Origin: Myroides odoratus
Lineage (GTDB): Bacteria > Bacteroidota > Bacteroidia > Flavobacteriales > Flavobacteriaceae
NCBI RefSeq assembly: GCF_001549985.1
Contig: NZ_LROZ01000003.1
Location: 186,001-250,000, forward strand
Reading direction: 5' to 3'
DNA length: 64,000 nucleotides
The position numbers and the translations under genes are program-made. The stretch's first letter is position 1, and every line of letters starts with the position of its first letter. The notes under the pieces were generated by a model. It was not told the origin of the DNA and searched no databases. It was given only the letters and a program-made list of their open reading frames with translations. Below, piece by piece: positions 35,453 to 44,058 of the stretch.

Positions 35453-37201
35453 ATGGCTTTAAAAATTTATCCCGAATATCCTCTTGATGAATTAGAACAA
35501 TTGATTATCAACGGCAATAAAGTACCCTACGGGGAATTTTTAATTTATGGAGACTTGGTGGAATCGCTGAGTAAAAGCGAACACGACTGGTATGTATGGT
35601 ATAGTTTGCGCTTGCCTTTTCACGATAATACCCGAATTCAACGCGCCAAAGCCGATGCAGAACTCGATTTTATCATCGTTTCTCGTTTTGGTATTATTGT
35701 GTTAGAGGTTAAAGGAGGAAATGTTTTTATCGATCAAGGGCGTTTTTGCTTTAAAGATGGAGATCATACCAAATGGTTGCCTCAAAATCCTTTTGAACAA
35801 GTAAAAGGCTACAAATACACCCTAATGAATAAGGTTTTTCCAAATTTTAAACAAGTGCAATTTTGTGAAGCTGTCGCTTTTCCAACAACTAAAATAGCCA
35901 TTGAAAGTACAATCTATGATAAGAATTTGATTTACAGTGATTATACGCGAAAAAATGACTATGAAAACATAGAACACTTTCTTCTGCATATCTATAAATA
36001 CACCAAAGAAAAGCTAGAAAGTGTACATCCTATTTCATTTAAAAAGCTGAAGAGGAGTGATTTGAGTTATATTGTGAATACATTTAGTCCCAAAGTACAA
36101 GATACCAATGTATTTGCTTCAAGAAATTCATTCCAATGGCTTAAAGAGCGAAACTTAGATTACTTGTACTCGTTAGCCGAAAATCCGCGTTTGATGATTG
36201 AAGGATCTCCTGGAACAGGAAAAACAACGATGGCAATGGCGTATGCTGAGATGCAAGTGGAACGCGAAGGAATTTACTTGTGTTGGAATGCTTTACTTTG
36301 TGCGTATAATCAACAGCGTTTTAAAGAGCGAAATGTGCGTATTGATTGCATTACATTCAAACAATTTATTGCAAAATATCATCCGCATGTTAACGAAAAG
36401 GAGGTCTACTATTTAAAACCCCTGACATGTGCCAAATTAGTACAAGAAACCATGGAATATTTGGAGCAACAAGAACAATTGCCCGATTATGATTATATGA
36501 TTATCGACGAAGCTCAAGATTTGTTTGATCGAAATCTAGCGCTTTTAATAGATAAACTTTGTGGTGATGCGCAAGGATTAACACAAGGCAATGTGATGTT
36601 GTTGTACGATTTAGACCAAAGCTTTTCGCTTTTTGGCCGGGATGTCACGGAATATGCCTACTTTTTGAAAGATTATTTTACCCATTTCAAATTGCATAAA
36701 ATAAGGCGAAGTGCACAGAAATCACAGATTCGCCAAATCGCAGAACACATTCAGGAATCACCAGAAGAATGGGAGGAAATAACGATACATCAAGCTGAAT
36801 ATGATGAGATTGAGCTGCGTTCTTTTGATGAGGTAACTGTATTAAAAGAGGCAATCAAAGCGGTGATTGACAATATTAATGATCCGCATTCTTCTCTGGA
36901 AGCACAAGATGTCATTGTCTTGGTACAAAGTAAAGTTTGGCAACGCAGAAATAATGTAGCGGACTTGATTGCTGAATTAAAAATGGAAGAGTTGACTCCT
37001 GCGAATTTGACTCTTGAACCAACCCAATTACAATATACAACAGCACTAAAATACAAAGGATTAGAGCGTAAAAACGTCATTCTTATTGTCGATAAACCCG
37101 ATCAGTTTACTCCTTTTGAGTGGTATGTAGGCTGTACAAGGGCGATTGATAATTTAAATATTTGGCAGTTGCATACCTATCAAGAACTTGATGAGGAATA
37201 A
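35453..37201 (+). CDS. NERD nuclease-domain/superfamily 1 helicase fusion
   Basis: A 582-residue cytoplasmic protein. Residues about 30-150 form a NERD (nuclease-related) domain with the PD-(D/E)XK-like set Asp72 (AELDF), Glu85 and Lys87 (LEVKGG). Residues about 235-580 are a UvrD/Rep-like helicase: Walker A GSPGTGKTT (Lys257), Walker B MIIDEAQDLF, a Q-containing motif III (LYDLDQSFSLFG) and motif VI VGCTRAIDNL. All key residues look intact. It stands alone between two terminator or promoter boundaries. Similar architectures occur both in DNA repair and in single-protein antiphage nuclease-helicases; which applies here cannot be told from sequence. Confidence 0.85.
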   Translation: MALKIYPEYPLDELEQLIINGNKVPYGEFLIYGDLVESLSKSEHDWYVWYSLRLPFHDNTRIQRAKADAELDFIIVSRFGIIVLEVKGGNVFIDQGRFCFKDGDHTKWLPQNPFEQVKGYKYTLMNKVFPNFKQVQFCEAVAFPTTKIAIESTIYDKNLIYSDYTRKNDYENIEHFLLHIYKYTKEKLESVHPISFKKLKRSDLSYIVNTFSPKVQDTNVFASRNSFQWLKERNLDYLYSLAENPRLMIEGSPGTGKTTMAMAYAEMQVEREGIYLCWNALLCAYNQQRFKERNVRIDCITFKQFIAKYHPHVNEKEVYYLKPLTCAKLVQETMEYLEQQEQLPDYDYMIIDEAQDLFDRNLALLIDKLCGDAQGLTQGNVMLLYDLDQSFSLFGRDVTEYAYFLKDYFTHFKLHKIRRSAQKSQIRQIAEHIQESPEEWEEITIHQAEYDEIELRSFDEVTVLKEAIKAVIDNINDPHSSLEAQDVIVLVQSKVWQRRNNVADLIAELKMEELTPANLTLEPTQLQYTTALKYKGLERKNVILIVDKPDQFTPFEWYVGCTRAIDNLNIWQLHTYQELDEE

Positions 37202-37205
37202 TGGA

Positions 37206-37237
37206 TTTGTGCGATTGAACTGGAAAAAGTATTTTTG
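37206..37237 (+). promoter_or_regulatory. Promoter of the FKBP isomerase gene
   Basis: TTTG at 37206-37209, exactly 20 bases, then TATTTTTG at 37230-37237. This is the best full match to the Bacteroidota promoter form in the window; the ATG is 22 bases downstream. Confidence 0.75.
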
Positions 37238-37258
37238 TTCTAGTATAAACGATGAATT

Positions 37259-37696
37259 ATGAGTGTAGCGGAATTATTAAAAAAGAGAAAAGAACAGTTA
37301 GAGCAAACAAACAAAGAGGAAGGAGCACAATTTTTAGCCACTTTTGCTCAAGGCGAAGGGGTGGTCGTTTTACCCTCGGGAATTGCTTATAAAATCTTGA
37401 CTTTAGGAACAGGAGAGAAACCTACACTTACAGATAAAATCGTTTGTCACTATCAGGGGACCAATGCGAAAGGAGAGGTGTTTGACAGCTCGTTTGACCG
37501 AGGTCAACCAAGTACGTTTGTATTGCAAAAATTAATTAAAGCCTATCAAGAAGTCGTTCCTTTACTGCCAATTGGAACAAAATTTAGTATGGTTACTCCA
37601 CCTGAATATGCGTATAAAGAAGAGCACATCAGCAAACAAATCGGACCTTATAGTACGTTGAGGTTTGAAGTAGAATTGCTCGAAATTGTATCCTAA
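37259..37696 (+). CDS. FKBP-type peptidyl-prolyl cis-trans isomerase
   Basis: A 145-residue cytoplasmic isomerase. A short helical N-terminal region (about 1-45, VAELLKKRKEQLEQ, NKEEGAQFLATFAQ) like that of Mip/FkpA-type proteins precedes the FKBP domain (about 50-145: LPSGIAYKILTLGTGEKPT, VCHYQGTNAKGEVFDSS, and LRFEVELLEI at the end). No signal peptide. It helps protein folding by isomerising X-Pro bonds. Has a strong own promoter and is convergent with the VF530 gene. Confidence 0.88.
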   Translation: MSVAELLKKRKEQLEQTNKEEGAQFLATFAQGEGVVVLPSGIAYKILTLGTGEKPTLTDKIVCHYQGTNAKGEVFDSSFDRGQPSTFVLQKLIKAYQEVVPLLPIGTKFSMVTPPEYAYKEEHISKQIGPYSTLRFEVELLEIVS

Positions 37697-37715
37697 CGAA
37701 TACAATACGAGCTGT

Positions 37716-37955
37716 TTATAAGTTGCCTTTCTTTGCTTTTTGACGTAAGACATACACATATAAACTTTCCGTTTTTTCTCTTGCCCACGGTGTTTTTCTC
37801 AAGAATTTTAAAGCAGAATTAATACTTGGATCATGGGTGAAACAGCGGATATTAATTTGCTTGCCTAAACCTTCAAAACCTTGATAGTAGTCGACTAATT
37901 CTTCAAGAATATCTACGAGTTTTTTTCCGTGTAAAGGATCTTTTGAAGCTTCCAT
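37716..37955 (-). CDS. VF530-family DNA-binding-like protein (DUF2132)
   Basis: A 79-residue protein. Family features: SKDPLHGKKLVDILEELVDYYQGFEGL and CFTHDPSINSALKFLRKTPWAREKTESLYVYV. Solved relatives of this small family bind DNA in vitro; cellular role is unclear. A TATATTTG promoter element lies 17 bases upstream. Confidence 0.85.
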   Translation of the reverse strand: MEASKDPLHGKKLVDILEELVDYYQGFEGLGKQINIRCFTHDPSINSALKFLRKTPWAREKTESLYVYVLRQKAKKGNL

Positions 37956-37971
37956 ACGATTTGTTTTTTTG

Positions 37972-37979
37972 CAAATATA
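37972..37979 (-). promoter_or_regulatory. -7 element of the VF530 gene
   Basis: Minus-strand TATATTTG, a good TAnnTTTG match, 17 bases before the ATG. The -33 position is weak. Confidence 0.55.
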
Positions 37980-38200
37980 CCGTTTATTCTTTGTTTGAGC
38001 ATGAGGTGATGCGTTTCAACTCAATATAAACTTGGTTTTCACTTTTATTGAAAATTTCAATATAAGGCTTCTTTATAACCTTTTCTGCTAAGATAAAAAT
38101 AACAAAATGAGCGTTTCAAGCAATCGAATTTGAGCTTTTGAGGGAAGTCGTATTGTAGTTTTACCACTATTTTTACTTCAATTTAAATCCAATAAAAAAA

Positions 38201-39307
38201 GTGAAAAATAAAAAGAAATACGCCAAAAGAATCGGATACTTTTTTGTTGGATTATGTGTACTAACCAGTTTATATATGATGCATCCAAAGTTTGGTAAAC
38301 GTCCATCAGGAGGGCGTTTACAACGAATTAAAGAATCTGTAAATTACAGTCAAGGGAAATTCCAAAATCAAAGTCATACCCCTCAATTAACTCAATCTAT
38401 AACGACAGCACTGTACGATTATTTCTTTGCAAAATCAACGGAGACTAAACCTTTAAATCAAATTCCGACTCAGGTTATTGACTGGAAGGCATTGAAAGGA
38501 GATCAACCCCAATTAGTTTGGTTTGGTCATTCGTCTTATTTGATGCAGCTAGAAGGTAAATTTATTTTGGTGGATCCTGTGTTGAGTGGTAGTGCTTCTC
38601 CTATACCAGGCGGGACAAAAGCATTTAAAGGAACTGATATTACTACAGTCGCTGAATTGCCTGTTATTGATGTATTATTCCTTACCCATGATCACTATGA
38701 CCATATGGATTATGAGACCTTAAAAGCCTTGAAAACGAAAGTAAAACAGGTTGTTTGTGGGTTGGGAGTAGGTGAGCATTTGGAGTATTGGGGATATTCC
38801 CCTCAACAACTTATTGAAAAAGATTGGTGGGAGGAAATAGTATTGGATACTGGGTTTAAGGTAACGCTAACACCTGCTCGTCACTTTTCAGGACGAAGTA
38901 TTTTTTCAGCGAATACGCTGTGGACGTCTTTTGTATTAGAAACAGCAAACAAAAAGATTTTCATTGGTGGTGATAGTGGGTATGATACTCATTTTAAAAA
39001 AATAGGAGAGCAGTTTGGTCCTTTTGATTTAGCAATTTTAGAAAATGGGCAATACGATAAGAGTTGGAAGTACATCCACATGATGCCGGAAGAGGTTGTT
39101 CAAGCCGCTAAAGATTTGCAAGCTCGTGTTTTATTTCCCGTTCATTCGGCTAAGTTTGTATTGGCCAACCACGCTTGGAATGAGCCTTTGGAACGCATAG
39201 CTGTAGCGAGTTTAAAAGAAAAGATGCCTTTGCTGACTCCTCAAATTGGAGAAAATGTTAATTTAGATGCTATGCACACCCAGCCAACGTATTGGTGGAA
39301 AAACTAG
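38201..39307 (+). CDS. MBL-fold metallohydrolase (UlaG/NAPE-PLD-like)
   Basis: A 368-residue protein starting at GTG. One N-terminal membrane helix (IGYFFVGLCVLTSLYMM) likely anchors it. The metallo-beta-lactamase fold carries the metal motif THDHYDHMD (about residue 165), LTPARHFSGR, IGGDSGYD and FPVHSAKF, as in the UlaG/NAPE-PLD group that hydrolyses phosphodiesters or lactones. The real substrate is unknown. An AraC-type gene starts eight bases after the stop, suggesting a regulator-enzyme pair. Confidence 0.85.
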   Translation: MKNKKKYAKRIGYFFVGLCVLTSLYMMHPKFGKRPSGGRLQRIKESVNYSQGKFQNQSHTPQLTQSITTALYDYFFAKSTETKPLNQIPTQVIDWKALKGDQPQLVWFGHSSYLMQLEGKFILVDPVLSGSASPIPGGTKAFKGTDITTVAELPVIDVLFLTHDHYDHMDYETLKALKTKVKQVVCGLGVGEHLEYWGYSPQQLIEKDWWEEIVLDTGFKVTLTPARHFSGRSIFSANTLWTSFVLETANKKIFIGGDSGYDTHFKKIGEQFGPFDLAILENGQYDKSWKYIHMMPEEVVQAAKDLQARVLFPVHSAKFVLANHAWNEPLERIAVASLKEKMPLLTPQIGENVNLDAMHTQPTYWWKN

Positions 39308-39314
39308 TTTGCTT

Positions 39315-40106
39315 ATGGTACAATCAATGGACTTATTTGGTATTCAATTCGCTTGTTATACACAGAGTAAAAAATCTGGCGAACAACTCATGAAGCAGCA
39401 TGGCGTTTCTTTTTTAATTTCAGGCGAATTAGAAGCATTTGATGGGCAAACAAAATACTACTACCGAAAAGGAGATCTAATTGTATACCGGAAAAATACC
39501 CTCATCCGATTCGTTAAATACCCGTATAAAGGAGAAGCTTTTCAAGCTATTTCTGTGGTGTTGGACGATGCTATTTTACAAGAAGTTGCTTTCAATCAAG
39601 GTTATAAAGCAGAAAAGAAAACAGGGGCTAATCTTATCCGCTTAGAGCAGGATGATTTGTTACAGGATTATTTTACTGCTTTAAAAGGGTGGTTTGCTCA
39701 TCAAATTAAGGATCAAAACCTGATTGATCTCAAAAAGCGAGAATTGATTTATTTGCTCTTGCATCACAATCCCAATTTAGCTGCTACCTTGTTTCATTTT
39801 GTACAACCAGGAAAAGTCGATTTAGAAAATTATATGAATACGCATTTTCGCTTTAATATTCCTTTAGTTGAATTCGCTTTTCTTACCGGAAGGAGTTTAG
39901 CGACATTTAAACGAGACTTTGAAAAGATTTTTCATCTTTCTCCCAATAAATGGTTAGTTAATAAACGATTGGAAGAAGCGTATTACTTGTTGGAATATAA
40001 AAAAATGAAGGTAAAAGAGGTGTATGTTGAGGTTGGATTTGAAACGTTGTCTCACTTTTCACATGCCTTTAAACAACGCTTTGGTGTGAATCCCTCTACT
40101 CTTTAG
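39315..40106 (+). CDS. AraC-family transcriptional regulator
   Basis: A 263-residue regulator. The N-terminal part (about 1-130) is a cupin-like effector domain; the C-terminal part (about 165-263) has the paired helix-turn-helix of AraC proteins (LVEFAFLTGRSLATFKRDFEKIF and VKEVYVEVGFETLSHFSHAFKQRFGVNPSTL). I choose the ATG at 39315; earlier in-frame codons overlap the end of the MBL gene out of frame. Likely coexpressed with, or controlling, the MBL hydrolase just upstream. Confidence 0.87.
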   Translation: MVQSMDLFGIQFACYTQSKKSGEQLMKQHGVSFLISGELEAFDGQTKYYYRKGDLIVYRKNTLIRFVKYPYKGEAFQAISVVLDDAILQEVAFNQGYKAEKKTGANLIRLEQDDLLQDYFTALKGWFAHQIKDQNLIDLKKRELIYLLLHHNPNLAATLFHFVQPGKVDLENYMNTHFRFNIPLVEFAFLTGRSLATFKRDFEKIFHLSPNKWLVNKRLEEAYYLLEYKKMKVKEVYVEVGFETLSHFSHAFKQRFGVNPSTL

Positions 40107-40231
40107 TAGCCAAACTTGATGGAACAAGTACAACACTAGAAGTTACGAAAAAAAAAGAGAGATAAAGCTGTTAAGTATCATGTTTTTACAATTTTTATAG
40201 GAGGAACTTTATCCTAGAAAATAAGAAGACT

Positions 40232-40648
40232 ATGAAACAAAGAGTACCCATTTCGCAAATCATGACCAAGGTATTAATTGCAGTACCTACGACCAAAAAA
40301 ATTAGTGAAGTCAATCAATTATTTACCGATTATAATATCCGACATATTCCTGTTGTAGAAGGGGAGCAGTTGGTGGGCATTATATCGAGTAATGATATTT
40401 TAAAAATTGGGTATAGCACTGCTAATATGGATGTAGAAGCAATCAATGCGATTTATGACGCTTATAAATTAGAAGATATTATGACGGTTGATCCCGTTGT
40501 AGTTGACGATGATGTAACGATAAAAGAAGTAGCCGAATTATTAGTTGAACAACAATTCCACTCGTTACCAGTGGTGGATAAAAACAAAGCTTTGGTAGGA
40601 ATTGTTACAACAACAGACCTCATTAATTATTTAATCGCTCAGTATTAA
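40232..40648 (+). CDS. CBS-domain pair protein
   Basis: A 138-residue cytoplasmic protein of two CBS domains (about 5-60: VPISQIMTKVLIAVPTTKKISEVNQLFTDY... and about 75-135: LEDIMTVDPVVVDDDVTIKEVA ... LPVVDKNKALVGIVTTTDL). Such stand-alone pairs bind adenine nucleotides and regulate partners; the partner is unknown. Its own terminator follows. Confidence 0.88.
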   Translation: MKQRVPISQIMTKVLIAVPTTKKISEVNQLFTDYNIRHIPVVEGEQLVGIISSNDILKIGYSTANMDVEAINAIYDAYKLEDIMTVDPVVVDDDVTIKEVAELLVEQQFHSLPVVDKNKALVGIVTTTDLINYLIAQY

Positions 40649-40672
40649 ACAATACATGAGATTTGCTTTTTT

Positions 40673-40706
40673 GCCTTCTATTCTCAGAATAGAAGGCTTT
40701 TTTTGT
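40673..40706 (+). terminator. Intrinsic terminator after the CBS gene
   Basis: Twelve-base stem GCCTTCTATTCT / AGAATAGAAGGC around a single C, then seven T. Confidence 0.9.
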
Positions 40707-40798
40707 GTATGAATAGCAATAAAATGATGGGATACAAAAGGATAGGCACAAGCTATAAAAATCCCCTATAAAAAATAAAGGATGCCGTACAAAAATCC

Positions 40799-40806
40799 TA
40801 CCTTTG
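40799..40806 (+). promoter_or_regulatory. -7 element before the exonuclease gene
   Basis: TACCTTTG matches TAnnTTTG and lies 24 bases before the ATG at 40830, but inside the longer frame that would begin at 40782. It argues for the shorter protein. Confidence 0.45.
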
Positions 40807-40829
40807 TGGAGAAACCAAGTGAAGTGAAA

Positions 40830-41321
40830 ATGAATTCTTTTGTTGCTTTAGATTTTGAAACAGCCAATCAACATAGAAGTAGTGTCTGTAGTATTGGGTT
40901 AGTCTTTGTTGAGAACAGACAAATCGTCGATAAGTATTACGAGTTAATCAAACCTACTCCTAACTTTTATAGCTATTGGAATACAAAAGTGCACGGATTA
41001 ACGGAAAGTGATACCGCCCGAGCAGAAGAATTCCCTGAAATATGGGAATATTTACGTATGCGTATCAAAGATTTACCTTTGGTGGCGCATAACAGTGCAT
41101 TTGATCAAAGCTGTTTGAAAGCGGTACTGGCGAGTTATAACCTACCCATTCATCAAAATCCATTCTATTGTACATTTCGAAAATCAAAGCAAGTATTTCC
41201 TACATTGCCCAATCACAAGCTCAATACCGTATCAGAATATTTGGGTTTTAGATTAGATAATCACCATCATGCGTTAGCAGATGCTGAAGCATGTGCGCAT
41301 ATTGCCTTACACGTTTTTTAA
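40830..41321 (+). CDS. DEDDh 3'-5' exonuclease (DnaQ/DNA polymerase III epsilon-like)
   Basis: A 163-residue exonuclease with all DEDDh motifs: Exo I ALDFETANQHRSSVCSIG, Exo II VAHNSAFDQSCL and Exo III HHALADAEACAHIA. These residues bind two metals and degrade nucleic acid from the 3' end. Relatives act in proofreading or nucleotide clean-up; the short, stand-alone size suggests a free exonuclease. I use the ATG at 40830 because it opens directly on the conserved fold and a promoter element lies just upstream; an ATG at 40782 would add 16 non-conserved residues. Confidence 0.85.
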   Translation: MNSFVALDFETANQHRSSVCSIGLVFVENRQIVDKYYELIKPTPNFYSYWNTKVHGLTESDTARAEEFPEIWEYLRMRIKDLPLVAHNSAFDQSCLKAVLASYNLPIHQNPFYCTFRKSKQVFPTLPNHKLNTVSEYLGFRLDNHHHALADAEACAHIALHVF

Positions 41322-41364
41322 TCCATACTTCGAGTAAGTTACTAAGTGAAAAAGAGAATATAAA

Positions 41365-42024
41365 ATGAATTACTTGATTGTTGGTGATATTCACGGGTGT
41401 TATTATACGTTTAATCAACTCTTGACGCATTGGAAGAGGGAAGAGGAAACGTTGATTTTAGTTGGTGATTTAATAGATCGAGGGCAGTATAGTGCTGAAG
41501 TTGTTTTAAAAGCTATGGCATTAACTCAAGCCTATGACAATTGTATTATTCTCAAAGGCAATCACGAAGCGGAGCTGATTCAATATATACTAGAGGGTAG
41601 CAATGAAAATTGGACGCGTCAAGGAGGGGAGGAAACCTTAGTGCAATTTGCACAAAAAGGCATTGAACATCAAGCGATTTTACCTTGGCTTGTAGAGCGT
41701 CCTTTATGCTATGAAACGACTCATTTTATAGTGACACATGCAGGTATTACTGAAACGGAACATCCTTTTTTAGAGGCAGAAGATGACAGTGTATTGTGGA
41801 ATAGAAAACCATTGAAGGCTCTAGGAAAACTGCAAATACACGGACATACCCCTTTGAAATCGAATCAAGCGCAATACACGCCTGATTCTGATTCGTGGAA
41901 TATTGATACTGGAGCTTATTATGGCTATGGGTTAACAGGTCTTAGAATTGCCGCTGATGCCAGAGTCATAGAATGTCTTACGATTCCTACAGATCAAAGA
42001 GATATTCGATCATTAGTAGTTTAA
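41365..42024 (+). CDS. Serine/threonine-protein-phosphatase-like metallophosphatase
   Basis: A 219-residue calcineurin-like phosphoesterase with the full motif series: GDIHGCYYTFNQLL, GDLIDRG, KGNHEAEL, THAGI and IHGHTPL. Bacterial relatives are PrpA-like or act on nucleotides (ApaH-like); the substrate is unclear. It follows the exonuclease by 43 bases and its last 12 bases overlap the end of the convergent kinase gene. Confidence 0.85.
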   Translation: MNYLIVGDIHGCYYTFNQLLTHWKREEETLILVGDLIDRGQYSAEVVLKAMALTQAYDNCIILKGNHEAELIQYILEGSNENWTRQGGEETLVQFAQKGIEHQAILPWLVERPLCYETTHFIVTHAGITETEHPFLEAEDDSVLWNRKPLKALGKLQIHGHTPLKSNQAQYTPDSDSWNIDTGAYYGYGLTGLRIAADARVIECLTIPTDQRDIRSLVV

Positions 42025-44034
42025 AAATAAGACGATTGCCATTCCTTCTTGTAGATGGGATTGAATCTTTAATTCAGCTTGAATGATAGCTGCGCGTTCC
42101 GTCATATTGCTTAAACCAATCCCGCGATGGGTTGTTTTTTTCATCCCTGAGCCATTGTCCTTTACTTCAAAAATAAGATGTGTATCATTTGTGTATATCC
42201 TCAATTTGCAGGTACTCGCTTGGGCGTGTTTATTGACATTTTGAAGCGCTTCTTGAATAATTTGATAGATGTTTATTTTCTGTAAGGTCGATAGCTGATC
42301 GAGTCTTACATTATCTTCTAATGTAATGGAGAAATTAGTTTTGTCTTTATTTGATTGTTTGTGAACCAATTCAATTAATAAGTTTTCAAACGATTTATTT
42401 CTAAAAATACTTGTCTGCGCAAAGGAATGAGAAATATCGCGGATTTTGTTTTCCAAGTATATCAATTCATTTACTAGCATTTCTTTTAAATTCTTGTTGG
42501 GAATTTCGAGTAATTGAGTGTTAAAGCGCAAGGTAAATATGCTGTTAATGACCCCGTCATGGAGGTCTTTCGCAATGCGATTGCGCTCTTTTAGTGTTGT
42601 TACATGTTCGATGGTATTATTCTCAATCAACAAGTTTAAAATCTGTTCGTTTTTTGATTTTTGACTATTGGTATGTGCTAATTCTCTGTTTTTTGATTTC
42701 AATCGAAACCAAATTAGAAAAAAGACTAAACTGCCAATAACCACAAGGGCACTGAGGTATAAAAGGTAAATTTTTTGTTTTAGTGTTTCGTTTTCTTGTT
42801 CAAGAAGAAAAGAATTGTATTCAATTTTTGCAAATCTTCCTTTCGTTTCAACCTGTGTATTTTCTAAGAGATTGGTTAAATCTACTAACTCTTGAATTAA
42901 TTTGGTAGAGGGTTGATCAGAATAAAAGAATAGAAGCTCTTGTACAGCGTATTTCTTTAATTTATAAAAATGATGTTCATCGGCTAAGTCATAGGCTTTA
43001 TTCAACCACATTAAAGCTTTTTCGGGTTGGTTGAAATCTTTGTACTTCTGTGCGATTTCATGGCAGGCTTCAATAGCGTAGAATGGGTGATTGAGTCGGG
43101 TATAAATAGCATAGGAATGCGTCAAATGTTCAATGATATCGTCCTCTTTGCCTTGTTCATAACGAATATTGTAGTAGGTTGTATTTAAGTGAGCATATAA
43201 TTGTTCTGCTGCTTTACTTTTCTTGTAGTAGCGAAGGGCTTCTAACGTATAGGATTCAGCTTGATTCAATTGACCGAGCTCTTGGTAAAAGATACCAAGG
43301 TTACCCAATAAGTTAGACATCGCTAGATTGTAGGTTTTCTCAGGTAATATCTCGTATTTTCCTTCGTCTTTTTTCAATATTTTATAGGTATCCAATAAGG
43401 TCTGTAAAGCCTCTGGATGCTTGGTAATATCCGTAATATAAAAGGTTTTGAGCTGATTGGACTCGATGTGAATGGGATGATTTGGTGTCTTTTCTAGTAT
43501 TTTTAAGGCTTGGTATAGCTTGTTTTCAGATTCGTTGACAAAACCAACCTCAAAAAGCAAGCGCGCTTGGTAGTAGATGTTTTCTGCTAAAGCTAAGCTA
43601 TCACCTGTTTTACCATAGAATTTCTCTGCTTTTAGGTAATAGGCATATACGCTGTCCAATTGTTGATTGTCGTGATAAAATACAGCTACATCTTCATATA
43701 CTTTTGCCAAGCGAGAGAAATCTTTTTCCTTTTTTGCTCGTTCCGTCGCTAGATTAATGAGTGAAAAAAAAACAGGCTGATTGCTGCTCCAACGCATGTC
43801 ATTAATCAATTGATCAAGCTCTTCTTGCGGTTGATCTTCGGAGGCAAAGAAAGCCTTAACAGCTGTTTCATGCTTTTTTGAAATACTGTCTTTTTGTGCA
43901 GGTGTACGCTTAAAAGCATAGAGGTTATCTATATCCGTTTTGTGCTTGGTTTGTTTGGTTTGACAGCTACTAGTAAGAAGTGACACAATAAACAAGAGGA
44001 AAAAGTAAGGGGCTAATCTTTTTTTGTAAATCAT
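42013..44034 (-). CDS. TPR-containing sensor histidine kinase (HisKA_3 type), no cognate regulator adjacent
   Basis: A 673-residue kinase built like the one at 28143: N-terminal hydrophobic segment with a lipobox-like LLTSSCQTKQ, periplasmic TPR region (about 60-395), one membrane helix (IYLLYLSALVVIGSLVFFLIWF), then the kinase with phospho-His in NRIAKDLHDGVINSIF, N box NVNKHAQAS, VKDNGSGM and GIGLSNMTERA. HisKA_3 kinases need a LuxR-type regulator; none is beside it. The gene starts 24 bases after the stop of another kinase on the same strand, so two kinases may share a transcript. Its 3' end overlaps the phosphatase gene. Confidence 0.9.
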   Translation of the reverse strand: MIYKKRLAPYFFLLFIVSLLTSSCQTKQTKHKTDIDNLYAFKRTPAQKDSISKKHETAVKAFFASEDQPQEELDQLINDMRWSSNQPVFFSLINLATERAKKEKDFSRLAKVYEDVAVFYHDNQQLDSVYAYYLKAEKFYGKTGDSLALAENIYYQARLLFEVGFVNESENKLYQALKILEKTPNHPIHIESNQLKTFYITDITKHPEALQTLLDTYKILKKDEGKYEILPEKTYNLAMSNLLGNLGIFYQELGQLNQAESYTLEALRYYKKSKAAEQLYAHLNTTYYNIRYEQGKEDDIIEHLTHSYAIYTRLNHPFYAIEACHEIAQKYKDFNQPEKALMWLNKAYDLADEHHFYKLKKYAVQELLFFYSDQPSTKLIQELVDLTNLLENTQVETKGRFAKIEYNSFLLEQENETLKQKIYLLYLSALVVIGSLVFFLIWFRLKSKNRELAHTNSQKSKNEQILNLLIENNTIEHVTTLKERNRIAKDLHDGVINSIFTLRFNTQLLEIPNKNLKEMLVNELIYLENKIRDISHSFAQTSIFRNKSFENLLIELVHKQSNKDKTNFSITLEDNVRLDQLSTLQKINIYQIIQEALQNVNKHAQASTCKLRIYTNDTHLIFEVKDNGSGMKKTTHRGIGLSNMTERAAIIQAELKIQSHLQEGMAIVLFLNY

Positions 44035-44058
44035 GAAAAATAAATATGTTGTTTTACT

